A stretch of DNA of 64,000 nt from Rhodobacteraceae bacterium M385 (GTDB lineage Bacteria > Pseudomonadota > Alphaproteobacteria > Rhodobacterales > Rhodobacteraceae). The stretch covers positions 1,798,001 through 1,862,000 of the forward strand of contig CP081102.1 in the NCBI GenBank assembly GCA_025141835.1, in the 5' to 3' direction. Of the stretch, positions 8,499 to 16,311 are shown piece after piece; positions within the stretch are counted from its first letter, which is position 1; every line of letters begins with the position of its first letter. The position numbers were made by a program, and so were the translations under genes. The notes under the pieces were generated by a model. It had not been told where the DNA came from. It searched no databases and saw nothing but the letters and a program-made list of their open reading frames with translations.

Positions 8499-8557
8499 CC
8501 CGGGCCAAGGCCCGGTCTACGAGACACCGACAGATGTAGACCGGGCCTCGGCCCGGG
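8499..8557. repeat. Long inverted repeat (REP-like hairpin) between boxC and boxB
   Basis: Two 22-base arms (8499-8520 and 8536-8557) match at 21 of 22 positions and are separated by a 15-base loop; each arm itself contains a smaller GC palindrome (CCGGGCC/GGCCCGG) followed by GTCTAC. It lies immediately before the boxB Shine-Dalgarno (AGGAGGAG, 8561-8568). There is no T-run, so it is unlikely to be a terminator; it may be a dispersed palindrome that protects or processes the mRNA. A related half-element occurs in lpxD (59952-59973). Confidence 0.8.
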
Positions 8558-8575
8558 TTCAGGAGGAGAAGCAAG

Positions 8576-10024
8576 ATGACTGCAATCGACGTATCCTACG
8601 ACACAATGATCCCCAACAACGTGGGCCTGTCCGAGGACCGTAAGGTTCTGAAGGCGCTGGAAAAGTGGCACCCCGGTTATATCAACTGGTGGAATGACCT
8701 GATCCCGCAGAACTTCCAGGAAAGCATGGTCTACCTGCGCACAGCCGTCAGCGTGGACCCCAAGGGTTGGGCGAAATTCGATTACGTGAAGATGCCCGAA
8801 TACCGTTGGGGCGTTCTGCTCGCGCCGCAAGTCGAGGGCCGCACGATCCCCATGGGCGAACACGCGGGCAAGCCTGCTTGGCAGGAGGTGCCCGGCGAAT
8901 ACCGCAATATGCTCAAGCGGTTGATCGTGATCCAGGGCGATACCGAGCCGGGCTCGGTCGAGCAGCAAAAGTTCCTCGGGCTGACCGCGCCATCGCTCTA
9001 CGACATGCGCAACCTGTTCCAGGTGAACGTGGAAGAAGGCCGCCACCTTTGGGCGATGGTCTATCTGCTACAAAAGTACTTCGGCAAAGATGGCCGCGAA
9101 GAGGCCGATGACCTGTTGCGCCGCTCCTCTGGTTCTGATGAAGCGCCCCGGATGCTTGGCGCGTTCAACGAGGAAACGCCCGATTGGCTGTCCTTCTTCA
9201 TGTTCACCTATTTCACCGACCGTGACGGCAAGATGCAGCTGGAAAGCCTTGCGCAATCGGGTTTTGACCCGCTGTCGCGCACCTGCCGCTTCATGCTGAC
9301 CGAAGAAGCGCACCACATGTTTGTGGGCGAAACCGGTGTGGGCCGCGTGTTGCAGGCGACCTGTGACGCGATGAACAAGGCGGGCATCAACGATCCCTAT
9401 GACATTGGCCGCGTGCGTGACTTGGGCGTCATCGACCTGCCAACGATCCAGAAAAAGCTGAACCTGCACTATTCCTTGTCGCTTGATCTTTTTGGGCAAG
9501 AAGTCTCGACCAACGCGGCCAATGCGTTCAACTCGGGCATCAAGGGCCGCTATATGGAGCAGCGGATTGACGACGACCACAAGCTGCAAAACGACACCTA
9601 CATCGTGCGCAACGTGGTGGATGGTAAGATCGTGGCCGAAGAAGTGCCGGCCCTGACGGCGATCAACATGCGTCTGCGCGATGACTACATTCGCGATGCC
9701 GCAGGCGGCGTGGGCCGGTGGAACAAGCTACTGCAAAAGGCGGGCATCGACTTCCAACTGGAGATGCCGCACGAGGCCTTCCACCGCCAGATCGGCGTCT
9801 TCTCGGCGATCAAGGCAAACCCTCAGGGCGATATTATCTCGGCCGAGGAATGGGCCAAGAACGAGCACAAGTGGATCCCCACCAAAGAAGACGGGGCGTT
9901 CATCCAATCGCTGATGGTGCCCTGCTACGAGCCCGGAAAATACGCCAGCTGGATTTCCGCGCCCAAGATCGGGATCGATAACAAGCCCGGCGATTTCGAG
10001 TATGTCAAACTACACATGGCTTGA
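8576..10024 (+). CDS. boxB: Benzoyl-CoA 2,3-epoxidase, diiron oxygenase subunit BoxB
   Basis: A 482-residue class I diiron epoxidase that, with electrons from BoxA, converts benzoyl-CoA and O2 to 2,3-epoxybenzoyl-CoA. The iron-ligand positions known for Azoarcus BoxB appear with a constant offset of four: E124 in GDTEPGS, E154/H157 in EEGRH, D215 and E244/H247 in EEAHH. Length and sequence are typical. It is flanked by two hairpins (8499-8557 and 10034-10057), suggesting separate mRNA stability or dosage, and is followed by a very short four-cysteine ORF before boxA. Confidence 0.96.
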   Translation: MTAIDVSYDTMIPNNVGLSEDRKVLKALEKWHPGYINWWNDLIPQNFQESMVYLRTAVSVDPKGWAKFDYVKMPEYRWGVLLAPQVEGRTIPMGEHAGKPAWQEVPGEYRNMLKRLIVIQGDTEPGSVEQQKFLGLTAPSLYDMRNLFQVNVEEGRHLWAMVYLLQKYFGKDGREEADDLLRRSSGSDEAPRMLGAFNEETPDWLSFFMFTYFTDRDGKMQLESLAQSGFDPLSRTCRFMLTEEAHHMFVGETGVGRVLQATCDAMNKAGINDPYDIGRVRDLGVIDLPTIQKKLNLHYSLSLDLFGQEVSTNAANAFNSGIKGRYMEQRIDDDHKLQNDTYIVRNVVDGKIVAEEVPALTAINMRLRDDYIRDAAGGVGRWNKLLQKAGIDFQLEMPHEAFHRQIGVFSAIKANPQGDIISAEEWAKNEHKWIPTKEDGAFIQSLMVPCYEPGKYASWISAPKIGIDNKPGDFEYVKLHMA

Positions 10025-10033
10025 TAGAAAAGC

Positions 10034-10057
10034 GGGAAGGCCGCCAAAGGCCTTCCC
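10034..10057. repeat. Hairpin downstream of boxB
   Basis: The 9-bp perfect stem GGGAAGGCC/GGCCTTCCC with loop GCCAAA has no following T-run. It lies between the boxB stop and the next ribosome site (GGGAGGA at 10069-10075). It probably acts as an mRNA-stabilising or processing stem, or as a weak attenuator. Confidence 0.55.
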
Positions 10058-10080
10058 ATCCGGCGACAGGGAGGACAGAC

Positions 10081-10245
10081 ATGGTTATCAAACGCTTAGC
10101 GAATGCGCCCGAGGCCGCGGGAGCCACAGCGATACAGCGCGACGCCTGCCTTGGCTGCGCTGATTGCCAAGGCACTTGCATGGAGATGATGCAGATGGCC
10201 TTGCTGCCTGAAATTCTTCGCCGCCGCCGGGAGGGCAAGTTGTGA
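10081..10245 (+). CDS. Mini ferredoxin-like four-cysteine protein
   Basis: A 54-residue ORF with cysteines 23, 26, 29 and 33 in the spacing CxxCxxCxxxC (CLGCADCQGTC), which is the spacing of a single 4Fe-4S binding site, but without the usual proline after the fourth cysteine. The C-terminus is basic (LRRRREGKL). The ATG at 10081 has a strong Shine-Dalgarno (AGGGAGGA) five to ten bases before it, and the gene overlaps boxA by four bases (GTGA), so it is very probably translated and coupled to boxA. It is not part of the classical boxABC set. It may be an extra electron carrier or an assembly partner for the BoxA reductase; this is inference. Confidence 0.7.
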   Translation: MVIKRLANAPEAAGATAIQRDACLGCADCQGTCMEMMQMALLPEILRRRREGKL

Positions 10246-11438
10246 ACCAACCTTTGAAACAACATCTGATCGACCCCGAAATCTGCATCCGCTGCTATAC
10301 GTGCGAGATGACTTGCCCAGTGGGCGCGATCGAGCATGACGACAACAACGTCGTGGTAAATGCCGATGCCTGCAACTTCTGCATGGATTGCATTCCAGTT
10401 TGCCCGACGGGCTCCATCGACGAATGGCGGGTGGTGAACACGCCCTATACGCTGGAAGAACAATACGAGTTTGACGAGCTGCCCGAACAGGGCGAGGTCG
10501 AACAACCCGACGCGAGTGGTGCTGAGGCGGGCGACGCCGAAGTGGACCCCGTTGCGGCGCTTCTGGCCGAAGCCCATAAGGGCGCGGGCGGCAAGGCAAA
10601 GGCCCCGGCCACGGCCTCCAAGCCCGCCATCAACCTGCATAATCTGGGCCATCCGGTAGAGGCCGTGGTGCAGGGCAACTACCGTCTGACCGCAGAGGAC
10701 TCTGACGCGGACGTGCGCCACATCATCCTGGATTTCCAAGGCAAGCCTTTCCCGGTGCTCGAAGGCCAATCCCTTGGCATTATCGCGCCGGGCAAGGACG
10801 CCGATGGCAACGCCCATCTGCCGCGCCTTTATTCCGTATCCAGCCCGCGTGACGGCGAACGGCCGGGGTATCACAATGTCTCTCTCACCGTGAAGCGGGA
10901 AGAGGGGGGGCTTTGCTCCAACTACGTGTGCGATCTGGAGGTTGGCGCAAAGGTGAACATCACCGGGCCCTTCGGCGCGACGTTCCTGTTGCCCTCGGAC
11001 CCCGATGCGCGGCTCTTGATGATCTGCACTGGCACCGGATCGGCTCCGATGCGGGCGTTCACCATGGCGCGGCAACGCACCGTGGGGACCAAGCCCGGCG
11101 GCATGATGATGTTCTTCGGCGCCCGGACGCCGGACAGCCTGCCGTACTTCGGGCCGCTCAAGAAAATGCCCGATGAATTGCTGCACAAGCACCTCGTGTT
11201 CAGCCGGATGCCCGGCGCGGAAAAGGAATACGTGCAAGACCGGATGCGCGCGGAAGAAGACGCGGTGGCCGAATACCTGAAAGACCCCAAGACCCACATT
11301 TATATCTGTGGTCTCAAAGGGATGGAGGAAGGGGTGGAGAAAGCCTTTACCAACATCGCGGAATCCATGGGCGAGCAATGGCTAAACCTGCGCGATGCCA
11401 TGCGCGAAGATGGCCGCTACCATGTGGAGACCTACTAA
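10242..11438 (+). CDS. boxA: Benzoyl-CoA 2,3-epoxidase, reductase subunit BoxA
   Basis: A 398-residue NADPH-dependent reductase that feeds electrons to BoxB. The N-terminus holds two 4Fe-4S motifs, CIRCYTCEMTCP and CNFCMDCIPVCP (residues about 15-60), then an acidic Ala-rich linker (about 80-125) and an FNR-type domain with FAD motif RLYSVSSP and nucleotide motif GTGSAPMRAF. The GTG start at 10242 is inferred from the GTGA overlap and from the start of homology. It is followed with no gap by the thioesterase gene. Confidence 0.95.
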   Translation: MNQPLKQHLIDPEICIRCYTCEMTCPVGAIEHDDNNVVVNADACNFCMDCIPVCPTGSIDEWRVVNTPYTLEEQYEFDELPEQGEVEQPDASGAEAGDAEVDPVAALLAEAHKGAGGKAKAPATASKPAINLHNLGHPVEAVVQGNYRLTAEDSDADVRHIILDFQGKPFPVLEGQSLGIIAPGKDADGNAHLPRLYSVSSPRDGERPGYHNVSLTVKREEGGLCSNYVCDLEVGAKVNITGPFGATFLLPSDPDARLLMICTGTGSAPMRAFTMARQRTVGTKPGGMMMFFGARTPDSLPYFGPLKKMPDELLHKHLVFSRMPGAEKEYVQDRMRAEEDAVAEYLKDPKTHIYICGLKGMEEGVEKAFTNIAESMGEQWLNLRDAMREDGRYHVETY

Positions 11439-11906
11439 GTGACGTCCCTGTCCGACACGGGCCGTCCCGCCACGGCATTGCAGCACAAGATCAACGTGAC
11501 GTGGGGCGATTGCGACCCTGCAAAGATCGTCTACACCGGGCGTCTTCCGTGGTTCGCGCTCGATGCTATCAACAGCTGGTGGGAGGCCCATTTGGACGGT
11601 GACGGTTGGTTCCAGATGGAGACAGACCGCAATTTCGGCACGCCTTTTGTGCGGCTGGAAATGGATTTCCGCACACCGGTCACGCCGCGCCATGATCTGA
11701 TTTGCCACGTCTGGCCCGAGAAGTTGGGCGAAAGCTCGATCACGTTCCGGGTGGACGGTGAGCAGGACGGAAAGCTGTGCTTCTCCACCCGCACGGTGAG
11801 CGTTTTCATCGTGGCCGACCAGTTCAAGAAGCAACGCGCGCCAGAAGAGGTGCGCGCGATTATTGAGCCGCTGATTGCCGCGCAACCCAAGGGTGACGAT
11901 GCCTGA
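11439..11906 (+). CDS. Acyl-CoA thioesterase, 4-hydroxybenzoyl-CoA thioesterase family
   Basis: A 155-residue hot-dog-fold thioesterase. The segment VTWGDCDPAKIVYTGR carries the Asp of the 4HBT active-site region. It starts with GTG right after the boxA stop, so it is translated as part of the box operon, and its end overlaps boxR by eight bases (ATGCCTGA). In box clusters it is thought to hydrolyse benzoyl-CoA or dead-end CoA esters and so release trapped CoA. Substrate is inferred from position only. Confidence 0.85.
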   Translation: MTSLSDTGRPATALQHKINVTWGDCDPAKIVYTGRLPWFALDAINSWWEAHLDGDGWFQMETDRNFGTPFVRLEMDFRTPVTPRHDLICHVWPEKLGESSITFRVDGEQDGKLCFSTRTVSVFIVADQFKKQRAPEEVRAIIEPLIAAQPKGDDA

Positions 11907-12798
11907 CGACATCCGACATATGCCTTTTGAAGAAGACGTTGCCGACCTGATCGCCCATGTCGGCCGCACGGTGTTGTCCTTTCGCAAGGCGCGGCGAATG
12001 TCGCGACGGGAATTGTCGGAAACCTCGGGCGTATCGCCACGGTATTTGGCAAAGCTGGAAGCGGGCGATGGCAACATTTCAATCGGGTTGCTCAAGCGGG
12101 TGGCCTTGGCATTGGAAACACCGGTTGAGCAGCTTTTGGTGCGGGAAGATCACCAAAGCGCCGAGATCCGGCACCTGACGCAAATGTACCGCCGCGCCGA
12201 TGCCGGGACCCGTGCCCGCGTGTTGCAGGTGCTGGACCCCGAGCGGACCCGTGCCCAAAAGGCAGAACGGCTGTGTTTGGTGGGTCTGCGCGGCGCCGGG
12301 AAATCGACCCTCGGGGCGAAACTCGCGGTGACGTTTGACGCGCCCTTTATCGAGCTGAATAACGAGATCGAGCGCAACGCAGGCATCCCCGTGGCCGAGA
12401 TCATCGCGCTATACGGTCAGGAGGGCTACCGCCAGCTAGAGGCCGATACGCTGGATGGCATTGTGAAAGCCCATGAACGCGCCATCGTGGCTGTGGCGGG
12501 CGGGATCGTGTCCGAGGAAACGACGTTTCAGCAGTTGCTGTCACGATTCCACACGGTTTGGCTGCGCACGTCGCCCAACGAGCACATGGAACGGGTCCGC
12601 GCTCAAGGGGATATGCGTCCGATGGAAGGCAACCCGCAGGCGATGATCCAATTACGCCAGATATTGAAGACTCGCGAAGTCTATTACTCCCAAGCAGACC
12701 ACCTGTTAGATACCAGTGGAAAGTCCGTGGACGTAAGCCAAGCGGAGCTGTCTGACCTGATCCAAACCTATCAAATTCTGGGCCCCGATCGCCGCTGA
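11899..12798 (+). CDS. boxR: Benzoyl-CoA-responsive regulator BoxR (HTH plus shikimate-kinase-like domain)
   Basis: A 299-residue two-domain regulator. The N-terminal XRE-type helix-turn-helix covers about residues 20-85 (SRRELSETSGVSPRYLAKLE), and the C-terminal domain resembles shikimate kinase with a P-loop GLRGAGKSTLGAKL. This arrangement is characteristic of BzdR/BoxR, in which the kinase-like domain binds benzoyl-CoA. The ATG at 11899 overlaps the thioesterase end and gives the correct N-terminus. It probably represses the box promoters, including GCA-N6-TGC sites at 3266-3309 and 6656-6669, and being in the operon it autoregulates. Confidence 0.93.
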   Translation: MPDDIRHMPFEEDVADLIAHVGRTVLSFRKARRMSRRELSETSGVSPRYLAKLEAGDGNISIGLLKRVALALETPVEQLLVREDHQSAEIRHLTQMYRRADAGTRARVLQVLDPERTRAQKAERLCLVGLRGAGKSTLGAKLAVTFDAPFIELNNEIERNAGIPVAEIIALYGQEGYRQLEADTLDGIVKAHERAIVAVAGGIVSEETTFQQLLSRFHTVWLRTSPNEHMERVRAQGDMRPMEGNPQAMIQLRQILKTREVYYSQADHLLDTSGKSVDVSQAELSDLIQTYQILGPDRR

Positions 12799-12836
12799 TC
12801 GCGCCCAATATCCTAGCACACATGAGGAGAGCGCCC

Positions 12837-14903
12837 ATGAGCGTGACCACCCGCCGCGAAGAAAACGTCGGCTATGTCGAGATCAACAACGCCCCGGTTA
12901 ACGCCATTAACCAAGCGGTGCGCCAAGGCTTGCTGGATGCCGTGCGGTGGGCCGAGAAAGAGATGTTGGACCGCGTGATCGTGACCGGCGCGGGCCGCGC
13001 CTTTGCTGCCGGGGCCGACGCCAAGGAGTTCGACAAAGCGCCGGTGGAACCTCATTTGCCCGATGTGATGAATGCCATCGACGAAAGCTTCGTCCCTTGG
13101 GTAGCAGCGATCAACGGAGTGGCCCTTGGGGGTGGAGCGGAAATCGCCATGGCCTGCCGGATGCGGATCATGGCGCCGGGCGCACAGATTGGCCTGCCGG
13201 AAGTGACCTTGGGTGTGATCCCCGGTGCCGGTGGCACGGCACGCTTGCCGCGTCTTGTGGGGCTGGAAAAGGCGCTCGACCTGATTACCAGCGGCAAGCC
13301 GATGCGTGCGCAAGCGGCGCTGGACGCGGGCTTGGTCCATATGATCGATGAGAACCCGGTTGATGCCGCCTTTATGGTAAACACGGAAGAATTGGGCTGC
13401 ATCGTGCCGACGTGGGAATTCAACCCGCCCGAAGCGGATGCCGATGTCCTGTCGGCGGCCCGTGATCGCGTGGCCAAGAAGATGTCGGGCCAGATCGCCC
13501 CGCAGCGCGCCATTGATGTGATCGAGGCTGGCCTATCGCTGCCGTTCCACGAGGCGCTGCCCATTGAACGCGCCGCCTTCATCGAGTTGAAAGGCGGCGA
13601 TCAGGCCAAAGCGTTGCGCCACATCTTCTTTGCCGAACGCGGTGCCAAGGCGCCCGCTGATCTGGACGCGGCGCCGGTCGCGCTCGATCACATCGCCGTT
13701 GTCGGCGGCGGCACCATGGGCGCGGGCATCGCCTACGCTTTGCTGAACGCGGGCCTGCGTGTGACACTGCTGGAAACGGACGCCGATGGGGTAGAACGCG
13801 CCAGGGCCAACGTCGAAAAAATCATCGAGGCAAGCCTGAAGCGCGGCATGATTGACGCGGCGCGCGCCGACGATCACCGCGCTCGCCTGACGCTGAGCCA
13901 TGATTATGCGGATGCGGCCAGCGCGACCCTCGCCATCGAGGCCGCGTTTGAATCCATGGAGGTCAAGCGCGACGTCTTTGCCAAGCTGGAAGCGGTCATG
14001 GGGGCGGATGCGATCCTTGCCTCCAACACCTCCTACCTTGATGTGAATGAAATCGCGGGCTGCGTCTCGGACCCTTCCCGTGTGGTGGGGCTGCACTTCT
14101 TCGCGCCTGCCCATATCATGAAACTGCTAGAGATCGTGAACGCCGATGCCACCAGCGATGTGGCGCTGGCCACGGGCTTTGCGCTGGCCAGGAAACTGCG
14201 CAAGGTGCCGGTATTGGCGGGGGTCTGCGATGGCTTCATCGGCAACCGCATTCTGGCCCGCTACCGCGAGGCGGCAGACACGGTGTTGATGGACGGCTCC
14301 ACCCCGTGGGAGATTGATGAAGCCATGGTCGCCTTCGGCTACGCCATGGGCCTTTATGAAACCCAAGACCTGTCCGGCCTTGATATTTCCCACGCCAATC
14401 GCCGTCGTCAGGATGCCACGCGCGACCCGAACCGACGCTACATTCCCATTGCGGACCGGATGGTTGAACTGGGCAAACTGGGCCGCAAAACCGGGGCAGG
14501 GTGGTATCGCTACCCCGGTGGGGGCGGCAAGGTGGAAGACCCCATCGTGGCCGATCTGGCCCTTGAGGAAGCGCATTTCGCCGGGATCACCCGCGTTGAA
14601 TATTCCGAGGATGAAATCCGCGACCGCTTGCTGCACGCGATGATTAACGAAGCCGCAGACATCCTGCACGAAGGCATCGCCCAATCGGCCCGTGATATCG
14701 ACGTGGTCACGGTCTTTGGCTACGGCTTCCCCCGTTGGCGCGGGGGCTTGATGCATTTCGCTGATACGCTCGGGGCCAAGGCGATTGTGGCGCAGCTTGA
14801 AGAATATGCCAAGGAAGACCCGCTTGTTTGGAAGGTGTCGCCGCTTCTGCTGCAATGCGCCAAGGAGGGCACGGCGCTTGCTGATGCGACGCCTGCGCCA
14901 TGA
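12837..14903 (+). CDS. FadB-like fusion: enoyl-CoA hydratase + 3-hydroxyacyl-CoA dehydrogenase
   Basis: A 688-residue multifunctional beta-oxidation enzyme. The N-terminal crotonase domain (about 1-200) has GRAFAAGADAKEF and the PEVTLGVIPGAGGTARLP region; the NAD domain begins with AVVGGGTMGAGIAYAL, followed by the hydroxyacyl-CoA dehydrogenase motifs SNTSYLDVNEIA and LHFFAPAHIMK. It would process the adipyl/hydroxyadipyl-CoA chain produced after ring opening. The ATG at 12837 has an ideal GAGGAGA site at 12823-12829; the upstream in-frame ATG was rejected. It overlaps the next gene by four bases. A paralogue lies at 36842. Confidence 0.9.
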   Translation: MSVTTRREENVGYVEINNAPVNAINQAVRQGLLDAVRWAEKEMLDRVIVTGAGRAFAAGADAKEFDKAPVEPHLPDVMNAIDESFVPWVAAINGVALGGGAEIAMACRMRIMAPGAQIGLPEVTLGVIPGAGGTARLPRLVGLEKALDLITSGKPMRAQAALDAGLVHMIDENPVDAAFMVNTEELGCIVPTWEFNPPEADADVLSAARDRVAKKMSGQIAPQRAIDVIEAGLSLPFHEALPIERAAFIELKGGDQAKALRHIFFAERGAKAPADLDAAPVALDHIAVVGGGTMGAGIAYALLNAGLRVTLLETDADGVERARANVEKIIEASLKRGMIDAARADDHRARLTLSHDYADAASATLAIEAAFESMEVKRDVFAKLEAVMGADAILASNTSYLDVNEIAGCVSDPSRVVGLHFFAPAHIMKLLEIVNADATSDVALATGFALARKLRKVPVLAGVCDGFIGNRILARYREAADTVLMDGSTPWEIDEAMVAFGYAMGLYETQDLSGLDISHANRRRQDATRDPNRRYIPIADRMVELGKLGRKTGAGWYRYPGGGGKVEDPIVADLALEEAHFAGITRVEYSEDEIRDRLLHAMINEAADILHEGIAQSARDIDVVTVFGYGFPRWRGGLMHFADTLGAKAIVAQLEEYAKEDPLVWKVSPLLLQCAKEGTALADATPAP

Positions 14904-15913
14904 AGCATCGGCTGCTGGGGCATTCCGGCCTGCGGGTCTCGGAACTTGCATTGGGCTCGCTGAATTTCGGCGAGGCCAAGGCCTGGGGCGCGGACAGGGA
15001 GGCATCCCTTGCCGTCCTGTCGCGCTTTGCCGAGGCGGGCGGAACCCTGATCGACAGCGCCCCAAATTATGCCAAGGGGGCCGCCGAAGAGATCATTGGA
15101 GAGTTCATCGCCCCGCGGCGCGATGAGGTCGTGGTTTCCACCAAATATACCGCCTCAAGCAGCCCTCATGTGCTGGCGGGGGGCAATAGCGCACGTACAA
15201 TGGTGGCTTCGGTCGAAGGTAGTCTGAAAAGGCTAAAGACGGATCATATCGATCTGTTTTGGCTGCATTTTTGGGATGGAACGACGCCGCTGGAAGAAAT
15301 CCTGAAGGGCTTTGACGCGCTGATATCTTCGGGCAAAATTCGCTACATTGGTTTCTCGGACGTGCCAGCCTGGTTGGTCAGCCGGGCGCTGACGATGTCA
15401 GAGTTTCGCGGGTGGGCCCGCCCGGCGGCGGTGCAGGTGGAATATTCCCTTGCGGCCCGCGAGGCGGAGCGAGAGTTTTTGCCGATGGCCGCCGCCCTCG
15501 ATCTTGGTGTTGTCGGCTGGGGCGCGCTTGCCGCAGGCGCGTTGAGCGGTGGCAGCAATCCGCAGCGACGTCCGGCGGACAAAGTGCCAAGCCACATCCG
15601 CAAGACCGTAGAAGCCGTCAGCCAGATTGCTGATGAGGCGGGGCTATCCCTGCGCGAGGTGGCCCTGCGTTGGCTTCTGCGTTCCGGTCAATCGGCCCCG
15701 GTGATCCCCCTGATCGGGGCCCGGAATGAGGCACAACTGTCTGAGAGTTTGCAGGCGGCAGACGGCCCCATGGATCAAGCCCTTGCGGATCGCTTGACCG
15801 AAGCCACGGCCCCGCGCCTCGGCTTCCCCCATGACTTGATAAACTCGCCTTATCTGCGCCGTTTCGCCCTTGGCAAAGACAACGAGATGCACCCCTTCCG
15901 GCCCCGCGCCTAA
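14900..15913 (+). CDS. Aldo/keto reductase
   Basis: A 337-residue TIM-barrel oxidoreductase. Recognisable elements are the N-terminal GHSGLRVSELALGSLNFG, the catalytic Asp/Tyr region (LIDSAPNYAKGAAEEIIGEF), the active lysine (VVVSTKY) and the C-terminal NADP-binding segment (VIPLIGARNEAQLSE). It overlaps the FadB-like gene by four bases and ends the box operon. It might reduce the semialdehyde made by BoxC or another aldehyde; this is only an inference, as the usual BoxD dehydrogenase is absent here. Confidence 0.85.
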   Translation: MKHRLLGHSGLRVSELALGSLNFGEAKAWGADREASLAVLSRFAEAGGTLIDSAPNYAKGAAEEIIGEFIAPRRDEVVVSTKYTASSSPHVLAGGNSARTMVASVEGSLKRLKTDHIDLFWLHFWDGTTPLEEILKGFDALISSGKIRYIGFSDVPAWLVSRALTMSEFRGWARPAAVQVEYSLAAREAEREFLPMAAALDLGVVGWGALAAGALSGGSNPQRRPADKVPSHIRKTVEAVSQIADEAGLSLREVALRWLLRSGQSAPVIPLIGARNEAQLSESLQAADGPMDQALADRLTEATAPRLGFPHDLINSPYLRRFALGKDNEMHPFRPRA

Positions 15914-15923
15914 AGGGGACAAG

Positions 15924-16151
15924 CTACCAGTTTCGGCAGTAATCCGGCGCGGCTTCTAGCTGTGGGTTTTCATCCTGAAGCGATTGGCAAGCTTCGTGCT
16001 GTTTACAAGCTGCGCAGCGCAAAACCGCAGATCGCAGGGCGTTTGCGTTCGCGGTGGAGGTCACGGCCTCTGTCCCCGGAATATTGGTTCCCAAACGCTC
16101 TGCCATGCCCGTCATCAGGGTGCAGCTTTCGTCGATCTTCTTGAAGAACAT
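15924..16151 (-). CDS. DUF6455 family small protein
   Basis: A 75-residue protein of the DUF6455 type common in Rhodobacterales. Diagnostic features are the Met-rich RMAERLG-like N-terminal segment (LMTGMAERLG) and conserved cysteines in LRCAACKQHEACQSL and the ending YCRN. The ATG at 16151 (MFFKKI) gives the family-like start. It is convergent with the aldo/keto reductase gene. Function unknown; the cysteine pattern suggests metal or cluster binding. Confidence 0.75.
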   Translation of the reverse strand: MFFKKIDESCTLMTGMAERLGTNIPGTEAVTSTANANALRSAVLRCAACKQHEACQSLQDENPQLEAAPDYCRNW

Positions 16152-16262
16152 AAGAAATCTCTGTGTGTTGGTTTGATTGCGTTCATTGTGGCCGCATCTG
16201 CGGGGGCTTGCTTTGATCTGTGTCAATACCGCCGAGGGGAGGTTCTCTTGACGGTTTAATTT

Positions 16263-16278
16263 AATAAGTATACGTATT
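16263..16278. promoter_or_regulatory. Candidate operator upstream of mobA
   Basis: AATAAGTATACGTATT is a near-perfect palindrome (14 of 16). It lies 34-49 bp before the mobA ATG and just after a TTGACG hexamer at 16248-16253 that may be a -35 element. It shares the ATAAGTATAC core with the sites at 2680-2695 and 6736-6751. Confidence 0.5.
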
Positions 16279-16311
16279 ATATTTGGCTAAACACGGGGGG
16301 AGTGCCGCGCG

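Noticed and set aside
10005..11378. 457-codon minus-strand ORF opposite boxA
   Set aside because: It mirrors boxA, which has clear iron-sulfur and flavin motifs; the opposite frame is His/Arg-rich and unlike any family.
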